Source of the DNA: Oleiharenicola lentus
GTDB taxonomy: Bacteria > Verrucomicrobiota > Verrucomicrobiia > Opitutales > Opitutaceae
Direction of reading: 5' to 3'
Assembly: GCF_004118375.1 (NCBI RefSeq)
Contig: NZ_SDHX01000001.1
Location: 3,041,693 to 3,105,692, forward strand
DNA: 64,000 nucleotides
Positions 47,189 to 56,452 of the stretch are shown piece by piece. How positions within the stretch are numbered: position 1 is the first letter of the stretch; the number at the start of each line of letters is the position of its first letter. Made by a program: the position numbers and the translations under genes. A model generated the notes under the pieces. That model was not told the DNA's origin. It was given only the letters and a program-made list of their open reading frames with translations, and did no database searches.

Positions 47189-48862
47189 TTATTCCTTCTT
47201 CGCGGCCTCGTCGAAGATGTCGCCGAGGTTGGTGAGGTCGGTGGCGCCGGAGCTCTTGGAGAACTGCTCGTAGGTCGCAGTTTCCTGCGCGAGCTGCTCC
47301 GCCGAGTAGTTGGCGGCCTTGATCGAGAGGCCGATGCGGCGCGCCTCGCGGTCGATCTTGATGACGCGGGCGGACACCTGCTGGCCGGGCTTGAGCACGT
47401 CCTTCACCTTGTCCACGCGGTCTTCCTGGATCTGCGAGATGTGCACGAGGCCGTCGATGCCGTCCTTCAGCTCCACGAAGGCGCCAAAGGTGGTCACCTT
47501 GGAGATGGTGCCCTGCACGACGTCGCCGATGCGGAAGAACGAGTCGATGTCGGTCCACGGATCGGTGGCGAGCTGCTTCATGCCGAGGCTGATGCGCTGC
47601 TGGCCGGCGTCCACGTCGAGCACGATCGCGTCCACTTCGTCGCCCTTCTTGAGCATCTCGGACGGGTGGTTGATCTTGCGGGTCCAGGACATGTCGGAGA
47701 CGTGCACCATGCCGTCGATGCCTTCCTCGAGTTCGATGAAGGCGCCGTAGGTGGTCATGTTGCGCACCTTGCCGCGGACGCGGGCGCCCACCGGGTAGTT
47801 GTGGCGGACCATGTCCCACGGATTCGGCTCCAGCTGACGGAGACCGAGCGAGATCTTCTGCTCGTCCTTCTGGATGCCAAGGACGACCGCATCGAGCTCC
47901 TGACCGACCTTGAGCAGCTCGGAGGGCTTGGTGATGCGCTTGGTCCAGGACATCTCGGTGATGTGCACGAGGCCCTCGACGCCGGGCTCGAGCTCGATGA
48001 AGGCGCCGTAGGGCACGAGGTTGACCACCTTGCCGTGGATCTTGGAACCAACCGGGAACTTGTGGTCGATGTTGTCCCAGGGATTGTTCTTGGTCTGCTT
48101 GAGGCCAAGGGAGACACGCTCCTTCTCGCGGTTGATGTCGATGATCATCACCTCGATCTCCTCGCCCTGCTTCAGCAGCTCGGACGGGTGGCCGATGCGG
48201 CCCCAGCTCATGTCGGTGATGTGCAGCAGGCCGTCCATGCCGTCGAGGTCGATGAACGCGCCGAAGTCGGTGATGTTCTTGACCACGCCCTTGCGGACCT
48301 GGCCGGGCTGGAGCTTCTCGAGCAGGTCGCGGCGCTTCGTGACGCGTTGCTCCTCGATGAGCTCGCGGCGGGAGAGCACGATGTTCTTCCGCTCGTGGTT
48401 GATCTTGAGAACCTTGAAGTCGTAGGTCTGGCCGACGTATTGATCCAGGTTCTTCGGAGGCTGGATGTCGATGTGCGAGGCCGGGAGGAAGGAATCGACA
48501 CCGATCGAGACGATCAGGCCGCCCTTGACCTTGGTCTTCACGCGGCCGGGGACGATGGCGCCCTCCTGGCACTTCGAGAGGATGTTCTCCCAGTTCTTCT
48601 TCTGCTGGGCCTGCTCGTAGGAGAGGACGGGGTTGCCCTCCTTGTCCTCGAGCTTCTCGAGGATGACCTCGATGGTGGAACCGATCTGGAGTTCACCGAG
48701 ATCGGAAAACTCGTTGGCGGGGATGACGCCTTCCGCTTTGCCGCCAATATCGACGACGACTTCGTTGGCGCGGATTTCAGTGATGACACCGGGGACAATC
48801 GTGCCGGTCTTCAGTTTGTCGAACGTGCTCTGCGCGAGCAGTTCCTGCATTAGCGAACTCAT
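47189..48862 (-). CDS. rpsA: 30S ribosomal protein S1
   Basis: A 557-residue protein that binds mRNA to the 30S subunit, important where Shine-Dalgarno sequences are weak, as in this window. Six S1 domains are visible, for example GTIVPGVITEIRANEVVVDI, RKGVVKNITDFGAFIDLDGM, GKVVNLVPYGAFIELEPGVE, GKVRNMTTYGAFIELEEGID and GTISKVTTFGAFVELKDGID. The start at ATG 48862 (MSSLMQELLAQSTF) matches the family; an upstream frame to 48976 is repeat-like. It ends in EAAKKE. Length equals E. coli S1. Confidence 0.96.
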   Translation of the reverse strand: MSSLMQELLAQSTFDKLKTGTIVPGVITEIRANEVVVDIGGKAEGVIPANEFSDLGELQIGSTIEVILEKLEDKEGNPVLSYEQAQQKKNWENILSKCQEGAIVPGRVKTKVKGGLIVSIGVDSFLPASHIDIQPPKNLDQYVGQTYDFKVLKINHERKNIVLSRRELIEEQRVTKRRDLLEKLQPGQVRKGVVKNITDFGAFIDLDGMDGLLHITDMSWGRIGHPSELLKQGEEIEVMIIDINREKERVSLGLKQTKNNPWDNIDHKFPVGSKIHGKVVNLVPYGAFIELEPGVEGLVHITEMSWTKRITKPSELLKVGQELDAVVLGIQKDEQKISLGLRQLEPNPWDMVRHNYPVGARVRGKVRNMTTYGAFIELEEGIDGMVHVSDMSWTRKINHPSEMLKKGDEVDAIVLDVDAGQQRISLGMKQLATDPWTDIDSFFRIGDVVQGTISKVTTFGAFVELKDGIDGLVHISQIQEDRVDKVKDVLKPGQQVSARVIKIDREARRIGLSIKAANYSAEQLAQETATYEQFSKSSGATDLTNLGDIFDEAAKKE

Positions 48863-49059
48863 GTTGGACTGTTTCGGAAATTTCGGCCGTGGCTCCGGCA
48901 CATCCGTCGTTTCCGGGTGGGCTCTTGCGAGCCCGTGGGTTGAGGGTTGGACTGACTGACAGGCCGGTCGGAGCACCGCGGCAGTAACCGGCCTGACCTA
49001 AGAACGCCGCGAAAGGGGTCAAAAATTCCCTGAACGCCTTCCGTCCGGCAAGAGCAAAC

Positions 49060-49518
49060 TTACTTTTTCTCCACGGCCTTCTCGGCGGCCAGTTCTGCCC
49101 AAACCTGCTGGAGGGTAGCGAAATAGGTCTGGAAGAAGCTGTGCTCCCGCAAAGCCTCCTGCCGGGTTCCGCCTAAGGAGGCACTCCCGACCTCCTGAGT
49201 CAGGCTCAACTCCACTTCAGATTTGCCAGGTTCGAGCTGGATGATCCTCACCCGAGCGACAGTCTGCCGCGAGTCACCGAAGGTCTCGCTGGTCTTGATC
49301 GAGCTGGCCGCCTCGATCCGGCCCATGGTCGAGCGAACCAGCACGAAATCGAGGCGCTTGAAGGCTTTTTGCGCGGCAAAATAGACCCCCTCGACATCGC
49401 CGTCCACCACTTGGGTCTGCGGCGGCACCGCGGTGAGCCGATCGGAAAACGAAGTGGACTCGCAGCCGGCGAACATAAAGGCAGCAAGAACAAGAAAGAA
49501 GCGAAGAGGCAGATTCAT
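49060..49518 (-). CDS. Small lipoprotein of unknown function
   Basis: A 152-residue protein with a lipoprotein signal: LRFFLVLAAFMFAGCESTSF, lipobox FAGC, lipidated Cys near residue 19. The mature part is one alpha/beta domain (VEGVYFAAQKAFKRLDFVLV, RVRIIQLEPGKSEVELSLTQ) and a final helix (TYFATLQQVWAELAAEKAV), resembling DUF3568-like small lipoproteins. ATG 49518 is chosen over an upstream ATG that overlaps the repeat element at 49529. No function can be assigned. Confidence 0.72.
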   Translation of the reverse strand: MNLPLRFFLVLAAFMFAGCESTSFSDRLTAVPPQTQVVDGDVEGVYFAAQKAFKRLDFVLVRSTMGRIEAASSIKTSETFGDSRQTVARVRIIQLEPGKSEVELSLTQEVGSASLGGTRQEALREHSFFQTYFATLQQVWAELAAEKAVEKK

Positions 49519-49528
49519 TTTTTGAAGC

Positions 49529-49597
49529 GTCATCCTGATCGCAGCGAAGGATCCAGTTCGATCGTGCTTCTGGATTCTTCGCTGCGCTCAGAATGGC
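49529..49597. repeat. Intergenic inverted-repeat element, copy 4
   Basis: GTCATCCTGATCGCAGCGAA (from 49529) and its near-complement TTCTTCGCTGCGCTCAGAAT (ending near 49594) form two arms about 25 bases long around a 13-base centre. It lies just upstream of the lipoprotein start. Confidence 0.68.
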
Positions 49598-49633
49598 CGG
49601 TGGTGTGAATTTGAAATGGTTCGGTTCGCCGGT

Positions 49634-50704
49634 TCAGGCGGGTTGCTGTTGGGAAATGCAGTGCAGGGTGCCGAGACCCCAGATCAGGTGATAGCAGTCA
49701 ATGGGCACGACCTCGCGGCCGGGGAAACAGTTCCCGATGATTTCGCAGGCGGCGGCATCGCGCTTCGGCTGGCGAAACTGCGGCACGAGCACCGCGCCGT
49801 TGATGATGAGAAAATTCGCGTAGCTCGCGGGCACCTGCTGGCCGTGGAAGCCAAACGGCTTTGGCATCGGCAGCTCCACGATGTCGAATTTCTTTCCGAC
49901 CGGCGTGCGGAAACCGCGCAGGCGCTCGAGATTTTCCGCGAGCAGCCGGTGGTTGGGATCGCGCCGGTTCGGCTCCACGCACGTAATAAATCCGTCGGCC
50001 TTGTAGAAACGTGTGATGTCGTCGATGTGGCCGTCGGTGTCGTCACCCACGATCCCCTCGCCCACCCACAGAATCTGTTCGACGCCAAGGTAGTCGCGCA
50101 GGTTCTGCTCGATGTCGCTGCGGAAAAGCCGCGGATTGCGGTTCTTGTTCAAAAGACACTGTTCACTGGTGAGCAAAAGGCCCGCGCCATTCACATCAAT
50201 CGAACCGCCCTCGAGCACCATGTCGTTCTCGAAGCGGCGCAGCTTGAGGGCGAGTGCGATGCTCGGAGGGATCTTGTTGTCGAGGTCGTAGGGCGGATAT
50301 TTGCCGCCCCAGGCATTGTGCACCCAATCGGTCACCGCCACCTCGCCCGTGCGCCGGTGCTTCACGAAGATCGGTCCGTGGTCGCGACACCAAGTGTCGT
50401 TGGTCGGGTGGTTGTGGAATTTCACGCGTGACATGTCCGCCCCGGCCTTCGCGCAGAGACGTTTCGCGCGCGGCTGCAGCTTGGCGGCGCAGTTGATGCG
50501 CACCGGCTGGAAACGGCTGATCTGTTTCACGATCTCCGCAAACACGTAGGGAATCGGGCGAAACTGACTTGGCCAGGTCGCGCGGTTGTGCGGCCACGAA
50601 AGCCAGACGGCCGCCTGCGGCTCCCACTCGGCGGGCATCTGAAACCCCAGCTGCGCCGGGGTTTTGACTTTCGATTTTTGATTCTCGATTTTCGATTGGA
50701 TCAT
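49634..50704 (-). CDS. aguA: Agmatine deiminase AguA
   Basis: A 356-residue enzyme hydrolysing agmatine to N-carbamoylputrescine. Blocks include PAEWEPQAAVWLSWPHN, HPTNDTWCRDHGPIFVKH (catalytic Asp region), NDMVLEGGSIDVNGAGLLLT, and GDDTDGHIDDITRFYKADGF. The nucleophile Cys349 is in LGTLHCISQQQ. The first 13 residues (IQSKIENQKSKVK) are encoded by 7-base AATCGAA-type repeats. Because the conserved TPAQLGFQM block precedes the ATG at 50638, translation must start upstream, making 50704 the likely start. It follows aguB by 66 bases on the same strand and completes the agmatine-to-putrescine route. Confidence 0.9.
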   Translation of the reverse strand: MIQSKIENQKSKVKTPAQLGFQMPAEWEPQAAVWLSWPHNRATWPSQFRPIPYVFAEIVKQISRFQPVRINCAAKLQPRAKRLCAKAGADMSRVKFHNHPTNDTWCRDHGPIFVKHRRTGEVAVTDWVHNAWGGKYPPYDLDNKIPPSIALALKLRRFENDMVLEGGSIDVNGAGLLLTSEQCLLNKNRNPRLFRSDIEQNLRDYLGVEQILWVGEGIVGDDTDGHIDDITRFYKADGFITCVEPNRRDPNHRLLAENLERLRGFRTPVGKKFDIVELPMPKPFGFHGQQVPASYANFLIINGAVLVPQFRQPKRDAAACEIIGNCFPGREVVPIDCYHLIWGLGTLHCISQQQPA

Positions 50705-50770
50705 CGGTGGGGTGCGGCCTCAGGACACGCTGGCTAGTGCAAAAGCCCGCGCGGTGCGCGGGCTCCAGCT

Positions 50771-51646
50771 TCAGTCAATGTAGCGTTTCGTGATGTCGCC
50801 GTAGGCGTCGATGCGCCGGTCGCGCAGGAACGGCCAGTGCGTGCGCGTGGTGTCCACACTGCCGAGGTCCACGGGCACAAGCAGGATTTCCTCTTTGTCC
50901 GTGGATGCCTTGGCGAGGATCTCCCCGCTGGTGCCGGCCACGAAACTCTGTCCCCAGAACTGGATGCCGTCGCCGCCGACCGGCGTCTCCGTGCCAATGC
51001 GGTTGGTCACCGCGACGAAACAGCCGTTGGCCACGCCGTGCGCGCGTTGGATGGTTTCCCACGCGCCGTGCTGGTTGGCGCCGTATTTGGCTTTTTCTTT
51101 CGGGTGCCAGCCGATCGCGGTTGGGTAAAAAAGGATCTCGGCGCCCTGCAGCGCCGTGAGACGCGCGCCCTCGGGATACCACTGGTCCCAGCAGATGAGC
51201 ACGCCGATCTTGCCGTATTTCGTCTGCCACGCGCGGAAGCCCGTGTCGCCGGGCGTGAAGTAGAACTTCTCGTAGTAGAGCGGGTCGTCGGGGATGTGCA
51301 TCTTCCGGTAGATGCCGAGCAACTTGCCGTCCGCATCGATGATCACGGCGGTGTTGTGGTAGAGCCCACCGGCGCGTTTCTCGAACAACGAGGCCACGAT
51401 CACCACCTTGTGCTTCTTCGCGAGCTTCTGGAAAGCCGCCGTGCTGGGCCCGGGAATCGCCTCGGCCAGCAGGAAGTTCGCGTGGTCCTCGCTCTGACAG
51501 AAGTATTGGGAGCGGAACAACTCCTGCGTGCAGATGATCTTGGCGCCTCGCTTCGCCGCCTGTTCAGCCAGGGCCAGGGTTTTCTTCAAATTTTGCGCCG
51601 GATCACGCGTGCAGGCGTGCTGGAGCAGTCCGATGGTCGTCTTCAT
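50771..51646 (-). CDS. aguB: N-carbamoylputrescine amidase AguB
   Basis: A 291-residue nitrilase-superfamily amidase converting N-carbamoylputrescine to putrescine, CO2 and ammonia. The Glu-Lys-Cys triad is visible: Glu42 in ICTQELFRSQYFC, Lys115 in GIYRKMHIPDDPLYYEKFYF, Cys152 in GVLICWDQWYPEGAR. YEKFYFTPGDTGF and the length are typical of the CPA branch. It is the first gene of a two-gene operon with aguA, so substrate assignment is strong. Confidence 0.93.
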   Translation of the reverse strand: MKTTIGLLQHACTRDPAQNLKKTLALAEQAAKRGAKIICTQELFRSQYFCQSEDHANFLLAEAIPGPSTAAFQKLAKKHKVVIVASLFEKRAGGLYHNTAVIIDADGKLLGIYRKMHIPDDPLYYEKFYFTPGDTGFRAWQTKYGKIGVLICWDQWYPEGARLTALQGAEILFYPTAIGWHPKEKAKYGANQHGAWETIQRAHGVANGCFVAVTNRIGTETPVGGDGIQFWGQSFVAGTSGEILAKASTDKEEILLVPVDLGSVDTTRTHWPFLRDRRIDAYGDITKRYID

Positions 51647-51715
51647 GCGCGGAGCGAAGGTCCGCCAGCCGGGGAAGACAAGATTTCTCAGGTTAAGGCA
51701 GGGTGTAAGTTGGCT

Positions 51716-51743
51716 TTGACAAGGGGCCTGTGAATTGTAAAAA
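51716..51743 (+). promoter_or_regulatory. Possible sigma-70 promoter of the response regulator gene
   Basis: TTGACA (51716-51721) is a perfect -35 hexamer. With a 16-base spacer the -10 would be TAAAAA (51738-51743), 4 of 6 matches. It lies 34 bases before the start of the regulator gene. Confidence 0.35.
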
Positions 51744-51776
51744 CAGCTTAGTCCCTCCCCTTAGCCCCCCACACCT

Positions 51777-52517
51777 ATGTGCGCTGAACCCCGCCCCCTG
51801 ATCGTCGTGGTCGAAGATGAACTGGAACTCGCCCAACTGATCGCGCAACACTTGGAGGAGGCGGGCATGAACGTGCAGACCTACCAGCGCGTCGCGCCGG
51901 CCCTGCGTTTTCTGCAGAACAATTTCGCGAACCTCATTCTACTCGACGTCAATCTGCCCGACGGCAACGGCTTCGAACTCATCAAGGAACTCAAGGCGCA
52001 GGACATCAACACGCCGGTTATTTTCGTCACCGCGAACACGCACGACGAAGCCAAGATCCAGGGCCTGAACCTCGGCGGCGACGACTACATCACGAAACCG
52101 TTCAGCTACACGGAACTGGTCGCGCGCATCCGCGCCGTGCTGCGCCGCACCGAGGGCCACACGGATTTCAACGTCACCAAGAATCTCCGCACCATTGACG
52201 GTCCCTTCGAATTTCTTGGCGCCAAGGTCCATCCCGAGCGGCTGGAAATTGAGTTTCCCAACGGCACCACCTTCAAGACCGGCCGCAAGGAACTGGGCAT
52301 CATCGCCTATCTTCACTTGCACCGGAACATCGTGATCACGCGCAAGGAGCTGATCCACTCCGTCTGGGGTATCCACGCCGACATCCGCAGCCGCTCGCTC
52401 GACCAATACATCGTCAAGGTGCGCGCCGCCTTCGACAAGAACGGCGTCTCCCTCGACTGCTTCAAGACCGTCCACGGCATCGGCTACATCTTCGAGCCAC
52501 CGGCTTCCGCCTCCTGA
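51777..52517 (+). CDS. OmpR-family response regulator, orphan
   Basis: A 246-residue two-component regulator. The receiver has the acidic pocket VVVEDELELAQ, phospho-acceptor Asp57 in LILLDVNLPDGNGFELI, and switch Lys in GDDYITKPFSYTELVARIRA. The winged-helix domain follows (IAYLHLHRNIVITRKELIHS, VWGIHADIRSRSLDQYIVKV, KTVHGIGYIFEPP). Between them lies an atypical 45-residue stretch (TKNLRTIDGPFEFLGAKVHP). No histidine kinase is adjacent on either side, so the partner and signal are unknown. Confidence 0.9.
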   Translation: MCAEPRPLIVVVEDELELAQLIAQHLEEAGMNVQTYQRVAPALRFLQNNFANLILLDVNLPDGNGFELIKELKAQDINTPVIFVTANTHDEAKIQGLNLGGDDYITKPFSYTELVARIRAVLRRTEGHTDFNVTKNLRTIDGPFEFLGAKVHPERLEIEFPNGTTFKTGRKELGIIAYLHLHRNIVITRKELIHSVWGIHADIRSRSLDQYIVKVRAAFDKNGVSLDCFKTVHGIGYIFEPPASAS

Positions 52518-52535
52518 GCGGGAAGCCGTCCCGGC

Positions 52536-53420
52536 TCAGAACAGCTCCGCCTGCCCGGAGTAGCGCTTTTGCGCCTCGGTGAGCGTGGATTTCATTTCCA
52601 TCGCTTCGAGCAACTGAAGCAGCTTCGCCACCTGCGGCTCTCCCTGGTTCACCTGCGGCAGCACCGGCTTATCGCTCAGCGTGGTCAGCTTGAGGTTCAC
52701 GCGGAGCCGCTCCGCGTCCCGGATCACAACTTCGCGGAAACGCTCAGGCTTAAGTGAGCCGGCCGCGGCGATGATGCCCTCGAGGGTCTTGAACTCGGCG
52801 AACCACTTCGCCGCCGTCTTCGGCCCCACCCCGTCGATGCCGGGAATATTGTCGGAAGTGTCCCCGATGAGCGCGAGGTATTCGGCGATCTGCGCGGGGG
52901 GCACGCCAAACTTCTCGACCACGGCAGCCGCGTCCATCAGGCGCCAGCCGAGCTTCGGGTTGGCCGTCGGTGGCGGAGACAGGATTTTGATGCGGTCGTT
53001 CACGCACTGGGCGAAATCCTTGTCGGCGCTCACGATCAGCACGTCATGCCCGGCGGCGGCGAGTACGCGCGCCTGGGCGGCCAGCAGATCATCCGACTCC
53101 ACGCCGTCCAACTCCACGCCCACCAGTCCCATCGCCCGCGTCAGTTCCTTGATGACGGGAATCTGCTTCTCCAGCGGCTCGGGCGTTTCCTTGCGCTGGG
53201 CCTTGTATTCCGGATGCAGGGCCAGCCGGTCCTGTGAGCCGCCGAGGTCGAAAAAGACCAGCATGGCGTCGGGCTTTTCCTGGTCCTGCAGCTTCCACAT
53301 GGTCTTAACCCAGCCATGCAGGGCACCGGTCGGGAACCCATCCGCGCGAGTCAGTTCGGGCATCCCGTAGAACGCCCGGAACGCCATGTTGTATCCGTCA
53401 ACCAGCAGCCATTTCGCCAT
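52536..53420 (-). CDS. 5'-3' exonuclease of the PolI/FEN type
   Basis: A 294-residue stand-alone version of the 5'-3' exonuclease domain of DNA polymerase I. Metal-binding blocks are LLVDGYNMAFRAFYGMPEL, MLVFFDLGGSQDRLALHPEY, GVESDDLLAAQA and VLIVSADKDFAQCVNDRIKI. The H3TH DNA-binding motif is ALIGDTSDNIPGIDGVGPKT. No polymerase domain follows, so it may act in Okazaki fragment processing or repair beside a full PolI elsewhere. The ATG at 53420 gives the conserved MAKWLLVDGYN start. Confidence 0.88.
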   Translation of the reverse strand: MAKWLLVDGYNMAFRAFYGMPELTRADGFPTGALHGWVKTMWKLQDQEKPDAMLVFFDLGGSQDRLALHPEYKAQRKETPEPLEKQIPVIKELTRAMGLVGVELDGVESDDLLAAQARVLAAAGHDVLIVSADKDFAQCVNDRIKILSPPPTANPKLGWRLMDAAAVVEKFGVPPAQIAEYLALIGDTSDNIPGIDGVGPKTAAKWFAEFKTLEGIIAAAGSLKPERFREVVIRDAERLRVNLKLTTLSDKPVLPQVNQGEPQVAKLLQLLEAMEMKSTLTEAQKRYSGQAELF

Positions 53421-53475
53421 GCGCCGAAGGAAACCGGGAACGGGGCGGGCACAAACCCAAATCACCGCGCGCGAC

Positions 53476-54309
53476 TCACGGCAACCAGGGGAACTGCTCG
53501 GCCTTGGGTTTGCGCTTCTCGCGCTGCGCGGTGCTGAACTCCTTCGCTTCCTCGGTCATGTAGTAGAGCATGGTGGCGTTGCCGGAAAGTTCCTGCACGC
53601 CGGTCAAGCCGTCGAGTTCCGCGTTGAAGGCCGACTTCAGGCAACGGATGGCGAGCGGGCTGCGCTCTAGAATTTCCTTCGCCCAGGTGACGCCCTCGTT
53701 TTCGAGTTCGGCCACCGGCACAACCTTGTTCACGAGGCCCATCGCCATTGCCTCGGCGGCGTTGTATTGGCGGCAGAGGAACCAGATCTCGCGGGCCTTT
53801 TTCTGGCCGACGAGCCGGGCGAGGTAGCTGGAGCCGTATCCGCCGTCAAAGCTGCCCATCTTGGGCCCGACCTGGCCGAAGATCGCGTTGTCCGCGGCGA
53901 TCGTGAGGTCGCAGATCACGTGCAGCACATGGCCGCCACCGATCGAATAGCCGGCCACGAGCGCAATGACGACCTTGGGCATCGAGCGGATGAGCTTCTG
54001 GACATCGAGGATGTTGAGCCGCGGCACGCCAGCGTCGTCGATGTAGCCGCCATGGCCCCGCACCGACTGGTCCCCGCCCGCGCAGAAGGCATATTTGCCA
54101 TCCTTGGCCGGACCCGCGCCAGTCAGAAGCACCACGCCGATCTTGGGGTCCTCGCGGGCGTCCAGCAGGGCCTCATGCATTTCCACGACGGTCAGCGGGC
54201 GGAACGCGTTGCGCTTCTCCGGCCGATTTATCGTGATGCGGGCGATGCCGCCGGCTTTGTGATAAAGGATGTCGGTGTAGGTTTTGACGGATTTCCAAGC
54301 AATGGCCAT
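53476..54309 (-). CDS. menB: 1,4-dihydroxy-2-naphthoyl-CoA synthase MenB
   Basis: A 277-residue crotonase-fold enzyme closing the naphthoquinone ring in menaquinone synthesis. MenB-specific blocks are [17 protein letters not shown], the active-site region [20 protein letters not shown], and [20 protein letters not shown], with the typical C-terminal [20 protein letters not shown] and QFPWLP. These separate it from ordinary enoyl-CoA hydratases. The ATG at 54309 ([13 protein letters not shown]) is preferred over 54360. menD and menF lie 3-7 kb away on the same strand but are separated by kup and a kinase gene. Confidence 0.95.
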   Translation of the reverse strand: MAIAWKSVKTYTDILYHKAGGIARITINRPEKRNAFRPLTVVEMHEALLDAREDPKIGVVLLTGAGPAKDGKYAFCAGGDQSVRGHGGYIDDAGVPRLNILDVQKLIRSMPKVVIALVAGYSIGGGHVLHVICDLTIAADNAIFGQVGPKMGSFDGGYGSSYLARLVGQKKAREIWFLCRQYNAAEAMAMGLVNKVVPVAELENEGVTWAKEILERSPLAIRCLKSAFNAELDGLTGVQELSGNATMLYYMTEEAKEFSTAQREKRKPKAEQFPWLP

Positions 54310-54454
54310 GTGCACAGGGTTGCCCGAAAAGCCTTGAGCGGCAACCGTTTTCACCGGCACGGCCTGATTTTACCAAGCAGCGTCAAGCAACATTTGGGTC
54401 TGCCCGTAAAACTGCTTGGAGTTGCGGACGCTGGCCCGACAATCGCCCCTTCAC

Positions 54455-56347
54455 ATGAGCAACCCAGCTTCAGCCACCGGCACAGCCGCCAAAGCGGGAC
54501 TCACCATGGGAGCGCTGGGCGTGGTTTTCGGCGACATCGGCACCAGTCCGCTCTACGCGTTGCGCGAGTGTTTGCAGGCCCTGCCGGCCGATGAACGCAG
54601 TGCGAGCATCCTCGGCGCGTTGTCGCTGGTGTTCTGGGCGCTGCTCTTCGAGGTCACTTTCAAGTATCTCGGATTCGTGATGCGTGCGGACAACCGCGGC
54701 GAAGGCGGCATCTTCGCCCTGCTGGCCCTGAGTCATGGGGAGCACCAGCGTCCCCGCAAGGGCGGCAGCTGGCTCATCATCCTCATCCTGTTTGGCGCGG
54801 CGCTGCTCTATGGTGATGGCGTGATCACCCCGGCCATCTCGGTGTTGGGTGCGGCGGAAGGCTTGGAGAGCTTCAACCCCAACTTGGCGCAGTATGTGCC
54901 GCTCATTGCCTGCGTGATTCTCGGCGGTCTGTTCCTCGTCCAATACAAGGGCACCAAGGCCATCGGCCGTATTTTCGGACCGGCCATGGTGGTGTGGTTC
55001 CTGGTGCTCGGCAGCCTTGGTCTCTGGCACATCGTGGAGACCCCCGCGGTGCTGGCGGCCGTCAATCCCGTGCACGGCTTTCGCCTGCTGGCCGAGCACC
55101 CCACCAACGCCGCGGCCATCCTCGGCGCGGTGGTGCTGGTGATCACCGGCGCCGAGGCGCTTTACGCGGACATGGGCCACTTCGGACGCAAATACATCGC
55201 CCGCGCCTGGTATTTTGGGGCTTTTCCTGGACTGGTCTTGAACTACTTCGGTCAAGGCGCGTGGGCCCTCTCCCACCCCGGTGATCCGACCAGCCCCTTT
55301 TTCGCCCTCGTGCCCGAGGGCCCGGCGCGCCTCGTGCTCACGGGCTTGTCCATCGTAGCCGCCATCATCGCCAGCCAGGCCATGATTTCCGGCACGTTTT
55401 CGCTCACCCGCCAGGCCATCCAGCTCGGCTATTTCCCGCGCCTGCAGGTCAACTACACCAATCCCGACCAGTCCGGGCAAATCTACCTGCCCTTGGTCAA
55501 CGGCGCCCTTGCGCTCGGTTCCATCTGGACCGTGATCACCTTCAAGTCGTCGAACAACCTCGCCGCCGCCTACGGCATCGCCGTCACCGGCACCATGGTC
55601 GTAACCACCATCGCCTTCTACAGCGTGATGCGCCGGCGCTGGCGGTGGCCGCTGCTCGGTGCCGCGGCATTGGCGGCCGTCTTCCTGCTCTTCGACGGTG
55701 CCCTGTTCTACTCAAACCTCCACAAACTGGTCCACGGTGGCTGGTTCCCCGTGCTGGTCGCCCTCGGGATGCTGGCGATCATGCACACCTGGAAAAAGGG
55801 CAAGGAGGAGATCTTCCGCCGCATCTACGCCAACGAGATCACCGAGGACGAACTGTGCAATGTCGCCGCCTCCGACCGCATCGTGCGGGTGCGCGGCACC
55901 GCGGTGTTCATGGCCGGACTGGCGCGCGGCACTCCGCTCGTGCTGCTGCATCATGTGAAGGCCAACAAGGTCCTGCATGAGACCGTCGTCTTGCTGAGCG
56001 TCGTCACCGAGGAGGTGCCGGCCGTGCCCGATGCCGAGCGGGTGGAAGTGCGCGAGATTGGCCAGGGCCTGGGGGTGTGGCGCGTGGTGGCCCGCTACGG
56101 CTACATGGAGTCACCCGACGTCACCGCCCTCATGGAGCGCGTGCGCGACACCGGGGTGCCGGTGAAACTCACCGAGACCACCTACTACTTTAACCGCGAA
56201 ATGATCATCACCGGCGGCGACACCCGCCTGTGGCATTGGCAAAAGCGGCTTTACTCGCTCCTCAGCCGCAACGCCCGTCCGGTGCGCGACTACTACCGCC
56301 TGCCACCGATGCAGATCATCGAGGTGGGCTTGCCGATCCAGCTCTAG
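54455..56347 (+). CDS. kup: Kup/KUP-family potassium uptake protein
   Basis: A 630-residue K+/H+ symporter with about 12 membrane segments in the first 440 residues. The first segment carries GALGVVFGDIGTSPLYALRE, the Kup signature. TFKYLGFVMRADNRGEGGIF, GAALLYGDGVITPAISVLGA and GTKAIGRIFGPAMVVWFLVL are further conserved blocks. The hydrophilic C-terminal part (about residues 450-630) ends in TYYFNREMIITGGDTRLWHW, as expected. Length is normal. Divergent from menB and followed by a kinase gene after 105 bases. Confidence 0.95.
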   Translation: MSNPASATGTAAKAGLTMGALGVVFGDIGTSPLYALRECLQALPADERSASILGALSLVFWALLFEVTFKYLGFVMRADNRGEGGIFALLALSHGEHQRPRKGGSWLIILILFGAALLYGDGVITPAISVLGAAEGLESFNPNLAQYVPLIACVILGGLFLVQYKGTKAIGRIFGPAMVVWFLVLGSLGLWHIVETPAVLAAVNPVHGFRLLAEHPTNAAAILGAVVLVITGAEALYADMGHFGRKYIARAWYFGAFPGLVLNYFGQGAWALSHPGDPTSPFFALVPEGPARLVLTGLSIVAAIIASQAMISGTFSLTRQAIQLGYFPRLQVNYTNPDQSGQIYLPLVNGALALGSIWTVITFKSSNNLAAAYGIAVTGTMVVTTIAFYSVMRRRWRWPLLGAAALAAVFLLFDGALFYSNLHKLVHGGWFPVLVALGMLAIMHTWKKGKEEIFRRIYANEITEDELCNVAASDRIVRVRGTAVFMAGLARGTPLVLLHHVKANKVLHETVVLLSVVTEEVPAVPDAERVEVREIGQGLGVWRVVARYGYMESPDVTALMERVRDTGVPVKLTETTYYFNREMIITGGDTRLWHWQKRLYSLLSRNARPVRDYYRLPPMQIIEVGLPIQL

Positions 56348-56452
56348 CGGCTGAACCGGCCCCGGCAGGAAATCGCTCTTCACGTTTCCTTGATAATACT
56401 TCGCGTCGAGGCGGCTTGCGCGGGGTGCGGCTCCTGCGCAAGAGTGTCCGTG

